From positions 1 through 64,000 of the forward strand of contig CANRDO010000005.1 of the NCBI GenBank assembly GCA_947629385.1: a stretch of DNA of 64,000 nt, read 5' to 3'. The first letter of the stretch is position 1. Every line of letters begins with the position of its first letter. The stretch comes from an uncultured Lachnospiraceae bacterium. Lineage in GTDB: Bacteria; Bacillota; Clostridia; Lachnospirales; Lachnospiraceae. The notes beneath the pieces are model-generated. The model was not told the DNA's origin, made no database searches, and saw nothing but the letters and a program-made list of their open reading frames with translations. Positions 8,601-17,600 of the stretch are shown piece after piece. The position numbers were made by a program, and so were the translations under genes.

Positions 8601-11600
8601 CTTATTGCCATTCAGCTTGAAGCTGCCGTTTGCCGTGTATGTGTTGATGAAGCCCTGCTTATCGTCAACGATCACTGCAGCCGCGTTCAGCGTTCCTTTT
8701 CCGTTATCGCTTACATTGACCTTCACATGTACTGTGTCGCGGTCGTACGTAATGCCGCCGTCTTCAACGTCCGTCTTACCTTCCGTATCCTCAAGGATTA
8801 CGTAGTAGAACGTTTTCTCCGTCGCGCCGCCGAGATCATCCAGCGTATAGGTCTTGAAGTCTGTAAACGATACAGTACCCTTGCTCGCTCCGCTCTCTTC
8901 GTCCGGCACTCCGGCGCCGTTGCTCGCCCTTGCCAGAATCTCGCCGTCCGTCGTCCACTCTTCATCAGACTCCTTCAGCACGAATGTGAACTCGCCCTTG
9001 CTCAGATCTCTGCCCGTCAGCTCCTTCGTTGTCTCTATCGACGCCTTGCCCGTGGCTGAATACTCGTTCACGAACGTCGCTGCCTTCGCCGCCGTCGAGC
9101 CGTCTTCCGCAGCCTCTATCATGTGCACGTCGATCGTATACACATCCGTTTCGCCGACCTTCGTCGCGCCCGATACCGTGATGTCGAACCTGCCGTTGCC
9201 GCTTCTCGCCACCGTCACCGTCACTTCATACGTGTCACTGTCATACGTGATACCGTCGATCTTCTTGCCGCCGTTCACCTCAGTGATCGTATAGGTGTAG
9301 GTACCCGGCTCCGTGTACTCAATCTTCGGGAATGTGATCTCGTTGCCCTGGTTCTTCACGGTCGTGTTGATGTCCGGACCCTGGATACGGAACTCGAACA
9401 TGTTGTCCTCAAGCGCCTTGCCGCCCGTCAGAGCCTTCGTGCCCTTAAACTGTACCGAGCCTTCTTCCTTGTACGTGTTCACGAACGCTGCCGTCGCCTC
9501 GCCGTCGTCCACAATCGTCTGCGTCCCGCCGGTCACCACGCCGTTCTTCTTCGCCACGACGTTCGCGCTCAGATGTCCTTCGCTGTCATCCTCGATCGTC
9601 ACTTCATATACATATACCGTCTCATCGTAGGTCACGCCGTTCTTGACCTTCTTGCCGTCAACTGTCTTCGCGTCGTCCGGAATGACCTCGGTGATCGTGT
9701 AGATATAGGTGTAGCCTCTGGCCGCCTTCGTGAATTCGCGCTTCGTGAATTCGCCGATCGCAGTGCTTGCGTTACTCATATCCACAGTCACGGACTCAGC
9801 CCAGTTTCTGAGCTCTTCCGTCTCACCGTCCGCGCCTTTTCTACGCGTCACCTTCAGGTCGAAGGTATACGTCTCGCCTGCCTTCGGCGCCGGACGGCCG
9901 CTCACCGTCTTCGTCACCTTGGGCTGGAACGTCACATCGTTCGTCCTGTAGGTGTTCGTGTACGTAACCGTGATATTCGGCTCATCCGCGCCGATCATGC
10001 CCTTATAGTTCTCGGGCGTTACGGTCGCATACGCGTCGTCCGTATCCTCGGTCACCTCATATTCGGTGCCGTACAGGATGCCGCCGATCGTCGCGCTGAA
10101 ACCTGCTTTCAATTTGAGCACGCCGTCGTCGACCCGTGTCACCATACCCATCGCGGCCGGAACACCCGGTCCATCAAGCCTCGCAGTACCTGTGTACGGC
10201 TCGCCGCCCAGCGTCACATGGAATGTGAAGACGTCGTCCTCATATGCATCCACGCCAATCTTCTGAACCTTCAGGCTGCCCTTCCTGATCTTGTTGATAA
10301 AGGTCGCTTCCGCCTCGTCCATATGCTTCGGAAGCGTCACGGTCCAGCTATTGCCCTCGGTTCCGGCCTTCTCAAACTCCGTTCCGCCTACTGTTACCCC
10401 TTTGCCGTCCTCATTTGCCGCAGTAACAGTCACCGATTCGACCTTATACTGCGTGCCGTCTTTCACTACCTTGACGGCCGCCGTGTATACAGTCTTGTCG
10501 TAGGTCACATCCGGGTCTTCTTTACCCTCAATGATCTCTTTGATCTCGAAAGTATATGTGCCCGCCTCCCGGAACGTAATGCCGCCAAACGAGAACAGGC
10601 CGTCCGCATCGTTCTTCGTTTTCAGCACGCCGTGCTCAGCGCCTGTCAGGATCGCCTTCGGATCGTCAGCCGCAGCCTCGGTGAGCGTGAAGGTGAACTC
10701 ATCCTTCGTCAGATCGCGTCCCACAAGCTTCTTGTCGCCGTCAAGCTTCAGATGAAGCTCATCCGGGTAAGTGTTCGTCACGGTCACGGTATTCGGATCA
10801 GAATCCTTAGCCGGTATGGTCAAAGGCCTCTCACTTGCCGCGCCCTCGTTCACCGTGTACGTCGCCACGTAATTGCCTGTCGAGGTCTCGGTCACCGTGT
10901 AATCGCCATACTTCAGGCCATCGATCGTCACCGTCGCGCCCGCGGCCATCGTGAAGCTGATCTTCTTGCCGTCATTCGCAACCTTGGCGTCGTCCAATGT
11001 GCCGGTCACCGTCGCACCGGTCGTATCCGTTCCGCTGACCTCGATCGCATAGGTGTCAGTATTGTACTTTGCGGTCTCACCCGCCACTGCCTTTTCGATC
11101 TGCAGTTTTCCGACCTCCGGGTAAGTATTCAACACCTCCACCGTCGTGGAGTTATCGTTATTGATCTCCACCGTCGCAGTGCCCGTGCGTCCTGTCACTT
11201 CTCCCTCGGCATCCGTCGCCACCGCACCATTCACTTTCACGGAATAGGTCGCGGAAGAGCCATCCTCCGGATCAGTCTCCTCTACAGTATAGTTACCCGG
11301 CATCAGACCCTGAATCGTCACGAGCGCATTCGCCGTCATAACAAGGACAATGCTGTCTGCATTTTTCGTCACCTTATCAGCTTCTATGCCAGACACCGTA
11401 ATCTCATTAGAAGACAGATCCGCGCCTGCCGGCCCTCCGCTCACGGTGATCGTATACTCCTTGTCATCCGGAGCCCATGTGCCGGAAAGCTTCTTGATGA
11501 TCGAGAGCTCACCCGCATTCGTGTAAGTATTCGTGATCTCCACAGCGCCGCTCGTACTCTCCGGTGTGAGGATCACAGTCGAATCCGTCTCACCCTTTGT

Positions 11601-14600
11601 GCCCTCTACCTTATAAGCCGCCACATAATTCTCTTCGCCAATCGTCTCGGTCACAGTGTAGCTGCCTACCGGAAGCTTCGTAAAGTAAGCCGTCTCCTTG
11701 TCCTTTAGCGTGAAGGTATACGAATAGATCCCGTCCGTATTCTCCACTTCTTCACCTTCAAGCGTCTTCACATCACCGGTACCAACCTGCACCTGCGCGC
11801 CCGCGAAGTTCTTCTCGCTGCTTACAGTAACTGTATACTCCGTGTCCGCCGGGGCTCTTCCGTTTACAACCTTCGTCACGGAGAGATCGCCATAGGTATA
11901 GGTGTTCGTGAAATCAAGCCCGCCGAACAGATTGCCAGCCGTTCCGGTAAAGGTCGTCGGTTCGCCATCCTTGTCGGCGACAGTCACCTGCGCCTGCAGT
12001 TTGCCATCCGCCTCTGTCACTTCAACCGTGATGTCATACTCCGTCCCGTCGTAGGTAACGCCGTTCTCACTCTCGATCTTCTCTTTGACGATGTAGTAAT
12101 GCGTGCCCTCACCCAGATAGGTAAGAACCGCTTTCAGCTCTTCGTCATTTGTATCGAAAGTGAAGCTGTCCGTGCCGCCGTCCGGTACAGGCATCGTCAC
12201 ACTCTTCTCCATGAGCGTATTGCCTGCTGTGAACGTGCCGTCCTCTGCCAGGCTCGCCGCGTGAAGCTCAAACGTGAAGGTTGTCGACGGATAATCCCCG
12301 TCATCTCCGCCCACAACAGTCATAGACTTCCGGCCGCTAAAACCAACGCTCACCTTGTCAGGATAGGTGTTCGTGATCTCGACCGTTGCAGTCTTGCCAT
12401 CCTTAACAGTCACGACACTTGCGTCGTCCTTATTGTCTTCACCGTCCACCTTCACGAAGTAGGTCGCCGTATACAGGACCTCGCCGCTCGCGCTGGTCTC
12501 TGTCACCGTGTAATCACCGATCGGCAAGCCGGCAAATGTCACGGTCTCACCGTTCACGATCGTGAAGGACTTGCCGATGGTCTTCTCTGCTCCATCCACT
12601 GTGCCGGATACATCCGCCAGAGACTTCACAGCGTCCTTATCCGAGCTGACTTTGATCTGCTCGTCAGACCAGTTGATCGTTTCATTCGTCACCGCAACGG
12701 TGTATACATCTGTCTGGTGAGCAGCGGCTACGTCCGCATCACCCGCCACGATCTTCGTCACTTCCAGAGCGCCGCGCTTCTTGCGGTTCGTGAAAGTCTT
12801 CTCCGGAAGCGTGAACGCATTGTCTTCCGGAAGCTCTGCCATGCCCTCTTCCGTGCCGTAGGTTACAACATCCGCGCCTTCTTTGTCAGATGTGATCACA
12901 GCTCCGGTGATCTCATAGTCCGCGCCAACCTTCTCAACCGTCACAGTCACGGTGTAGGTCGTCGAATCGAATACAATATCGTCGTCGTCAAGCGCTTCCT
13001 CGGTCACGGTAAAGATATAGCTATCCGCCGCGCTGAACGTGATGCCGTCGAACGTGAACACATTATCCGGCTTCTCATTCTGCTTCGTCAGCTTCAGCAT
13101 CGCAGGCTTGGTCTCGTCCTCTGCTTCGACTCTCCCTGCGCCCGTAATGGCAACGCCGTCCTTCGCCTCTGTTGTCAATGTGAACCGGTACGTTCCTTCC
13201 GCACCGTCCACAAATGCCTTCGTACCCTTCAGGCTCATGTCCGTGCTCTCCGGATACGTATTCGTGACAGTGACGGTCACGTCATCATTCTCATTAAGAA
13301 CGATATTCTCACTTGTTGCGCCGTCCTTCGTCACCGTATAGCTTGCCACGTAGTTGCCCGTGGAAGTCTCTTCTACTGTGTAGTTCCCCACCGGGAGATT
13401 ATTCAGTGTAACGGTTTGTTCGCCTGTGATCTCGAAGGTCACACCGTTCTTGCCTTCCTCCTCGAACTCCTTCAGCGTCACATCACCGTCGCCCGCGGTT
13501 GCAGTCACGCGATCCCACTTGACCGCCGGATCGGCCGTTACTTTGAACTCATACTCAGCGCTCTCATCAAGCGTTACATCGCCCAGCACAATCTTCTTGC
13601 TCACTTTGAGCGTGCCGGTCTTTCCTTTATTAATGAAGGAAGCTGTCTTGTCGCCGTCCTCCTGCTCCGGAAGGGCAAACGTGCCATTTGTCGGCCATTC
13701 ACCGTTCTTCGCGTAGGTCTTGCTCACGCCACTCTTTGTGCTCGTGATCTTGACCTCGGTAATCTCGTAATCATGGTCAGCATCCTCGCCCACCGTCACC
13801 TCGACCGTGTAGACAATACCGTCCTTGTTCACCTGATCGTCGTTGGACGCGATCTCCTCTACAGTGAAACTGTAAGTACCCGCCTTTGTGAATGTGATCG
13901 AGCCAAAATCGATACTACTGCCTGTATTGGTGATCGGGCTCGCTGTCTCAAGCGTCGCGCCTGCCGGATTCCCCGAACCTGCCGTGATGCTGAACGTATA
14001 CTGGCCGTCCTCCAGATCCTTGCCTACCACTTCCTTGGTGCCAGTCAGCTGCATGGACGTCTCGTTCGGATAACGGTTGTTGACCGTCACACTGCCGGAA
14101 GTCACTTCGCCTTCGCCTTTGCCCAGCGTCACCACCGCGGAATCGCCTGCCGTCGTTCCGCCGGTCACATCAAACGTCTTTGTGAACCCTGTTCCCGCCT
14201 CTGTCACCGTATAAGTACCGGTCGGAAGGTTGGTAAACTTCACATGACCGTCTGCGCGCAGCTCGAAAGACACACCCGCACCATCGTCGATCACCTGATA
14301 GTTCTGGTATTTCTCTGAACCTTCCGCAGGTGTCACGCCCGTAAATGCGCCTGCCGCCGAACTTTGCACCGTGATATCGTACCACACAGGTTCTTCATCG
14401 CTGTCTTCCGGTGCGGTATTGCCGGTAACCGTCTTCGCGATCTCCAGCTCGCCCTCGTTCGTGTAAGTATTCTGAACCTTAACATAGCCGGATTTCGTGT
14501 TGCTGATCTCTACCGTCGCGGCGTTGCCAGGCTCGTCACTGTCCACCGCATACTGTGTCGAGAATCCGCTCCCAGAGAGCTCGTTTACATTGTACAATCC

Positions 14601-17600
14601 CGGAGCAAGCTCCTTGACTACGATTGTCTCGTTATTCTTCAACGTAACCGTAATCTTATTGCCAGTCTTAGTGACGCCTTCCGTCAGCTCATCTTCTTCG
14701 CCAGACTTATAAACCTTCGCGCCGGACATATCCTGCCCCGCGGCCGGAGTGATCTCCACCGTGTACGCTACGCCTTCCGGAGCCCATGAGCCATATACCT
14801 TCTTCGTCACACTAAGGTCGCCATTATTCGGATAGGTGTTCGTCACCTTCACGCCGCCGCTTGTGTTCGTTTTCTCCAGCGTCACATCCATGCCGCCGGA
14901 AGCATTGGCTGCAACCTTTCCTTTCGTACTACTATAGGAGGCTTTATAAGTATCCTTATCCTCATCCGCCGTTGAGGGCGCCTCGACCACATGGTAGCTG
15001 CCAAGCGGAAGCTTCGTGATCTTCGCCTTCTGGCCGCCCGTCAGCGTCAGGACGATGACATTCTTCCTGCCTGCCATAAGAGTCGCTTTCGCAGGAGTAG
15101 CAAACTCCGCGCTCTTAGCTGCAACAGCTACCATCGCGCCACTGAGATCCGCGTCTTCCGGTCCTTCCACCAGAATTGTGTACGTCTCTGCCTCATTGAT
15201 ACCCGTAGCAGCCACGACCTCTTTCTCAACCTCGAGATCGCCGTAGGTATACGTGTTGTTAAAGTCAAGACCATTGGCAAGATTTACCTCTGTAATCCCT
15301 GTAAAGGCCATATCCGTGGTTTCTGCCCCATCGATATATACCTTTGCCTGCAGATCGTTGCTGTTCTCCACTTTCGCAACTACAACCTTAACGACATGCT
15401 CATTCTCATCATAGGTGAAACCATTTACGCTTTCTGCCTTCTCCTTGACGATATAATAACGCTCAAGCACCTCATTCTTATAGGTAAGAACGGCGCCCAG
15501 TTCCTCGTCCTGGAAACTAAACAGGAAGCTATCCTTGCCATCCTCTGTCGGCATCGTCACCTGACGGGTCGCAATCGGATCGCCATCCGCTGTGACCTCA
15601 CCATCCTTCACACTTGCATTGTAAAGCTCAAACGTAAAGGTCGTCTCCGGATAATCCTCTCCGCCTTCAACATTCACTGTTTTCTGACCGCCAAAGGATA
15701 CGCCCACCTTATCCGGATAGGTGTTCGTGATCTCGACATTTACTGTCTCATTATCCTTTACCGTCACAGTGCCATCATCCACCGGACTAGCGTCTACCTC
15801 ATAGGTCGCCTCATAGACCACAGTACTGTCGCTGATCTCTTCTACCGTGTAGTCGCCGATCGGCAGCTTCTCAATCGTTACCGTCTCAGTCCTCTTGATA
15901 GAGAATGTCAGGCCAATAGCCTCACTGCTCTCATTGAGAAGCAGAGCAAGGCCATGTGCTCCTCCCTTAAGTCCGGCATTTGCGGTATCATTAAGGATCG
16001 CCTGCCACTGTGCCGCGCTGAGCTCACCATTGGTCACATGAACAGTATAAGTCGCATCAACCTGAGTGTCGCCCTCTACTACCTTCGTGACAGACAAGCT
16101 GCCCTTCTTCTCACGGTTCACAAAGGTCTTCTCCGGATTGATCGTGTAGACGCCATCTTTTTCCACGACAGCCACACTATCCGTCGAATCCTTCTTCGCC
16201 GCGGTTACACTGCTTACCTCATAAGTCTTTTTCTCATCATTCCGTGTAACTGTGACCGTCACAGTATATTCCGCAGTATCATACTTAACCTTGGTATCCG
16301 TTTCGTCCGGAACCTCAGCCAATTTGAAAGTATACGTACCTGCCTTGCTGAACGCAAGATCTCTGAACAGGATCTCGCTTGCATCCGCGGTTCCCTGCCC
16401 ATTCTTGAGCGTAATACCACCAGCCGGGAACACGCTTTCCCCATACTGAACTCCGAGATTCTCCGGATCCGTCTCTACCAGCGTCAGCTTGAAGCTGTAT
16501 TTGTCAGCCTGCAGCGTTCCGTCAGTCAGCTCCTTGATCGCCTTCAGGCTCAGCTTCGCATCCGCCGGATAGGTGTTCGTCACAGTCACGGACTTCTCAT
16601 CACCTGCTATGCTGACCGCCGCACCATCGTTCGCATTGCCTGACGTAACACTGTACTCTGTAATGAAGTCTCCGCTTTCCTCCTTCACTACATAAGTACC
16701 GGCCGGCATATTGTTCAGAGTAACTGTCTCGCCCGCCCGGAAGGTGAACGTCACGGAACCCTCTGTAACGGTCGCTTCCGGCGCGTCCGCCACAACCTCG
16801 CCATCCTTCGTCACCGTCGCCGTCACATCGCTCATATCGATGGTCTGATCCACTCCAGCCTTCGGCGTAACCGTCACGGTATAAACATCATCGGAGGCAT
16901 CGTCCGGAACAGTCCCCGCTACCGCCTTCGTGACAGACAACTTGCCAAGCTGCTCGTTCGTGAAATTGAACGCAAATGCATCAGCTACAGGCATCCAGAT
17001 ATCGTCATTCCAATCGCTGCCTGCCGTCCATGCTCCATCCGCTGCGCCTCTCTTATGATACTTCACTGCATCCGTCAGCGTACCATCATCGTTCTGAGTT
17101 ATCTTAACCCATACTTCATATACGGTATCGTCGTATACGATGCCCTCTTCCGGTGTTTCCGGTTTCTTCTCGGAAATTTCGTAGTAATAATCTCCCGCCT
17201 CAGTATAGGTAATGTTACCAAAGGAAGATATACTACCATCAGCAGAAACCTCCAATGGATTATCTCCTTCTGACGGCATCTCAGTTGTATCTTTTACGGC
17301 TTTCAGCTCGACCATAAACTGCTTATCTTGAGCGCCATTCGTAAAGGTCTTTCTTACCTTAAACTGGACATCAACCGGAATGTCCTTATTGTTCCTGAAC
17401 TTTGCTACGTTGGCTCCCTCAACCTTTACCGTCCTGCCCGCTACCACAGTCACTTCAACAAGGTTTGCTTTCGGCTCCACTTCAATATCAGAATCCTTAT
17501 CAAGTAACTCTCGCACATAATATGTGCCGGCGTCAAGCTCTACAGACGTATCACTGGCAGTCGCCACACCATCCTTAATGGTTACCGTCAGCGTGACCGG

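Noticed and set aside
5646..11708. Very long plus-strand open frames (about 900 and 860 codons) opposite the first giant gene
   Set aside because: They are antisense to a repetitive, Val/Thr/Glu-rich coding frame, have Arg/Leu/His-rich translations with no domain pattern, and no ribosome sites. They are shadows of codon usage.
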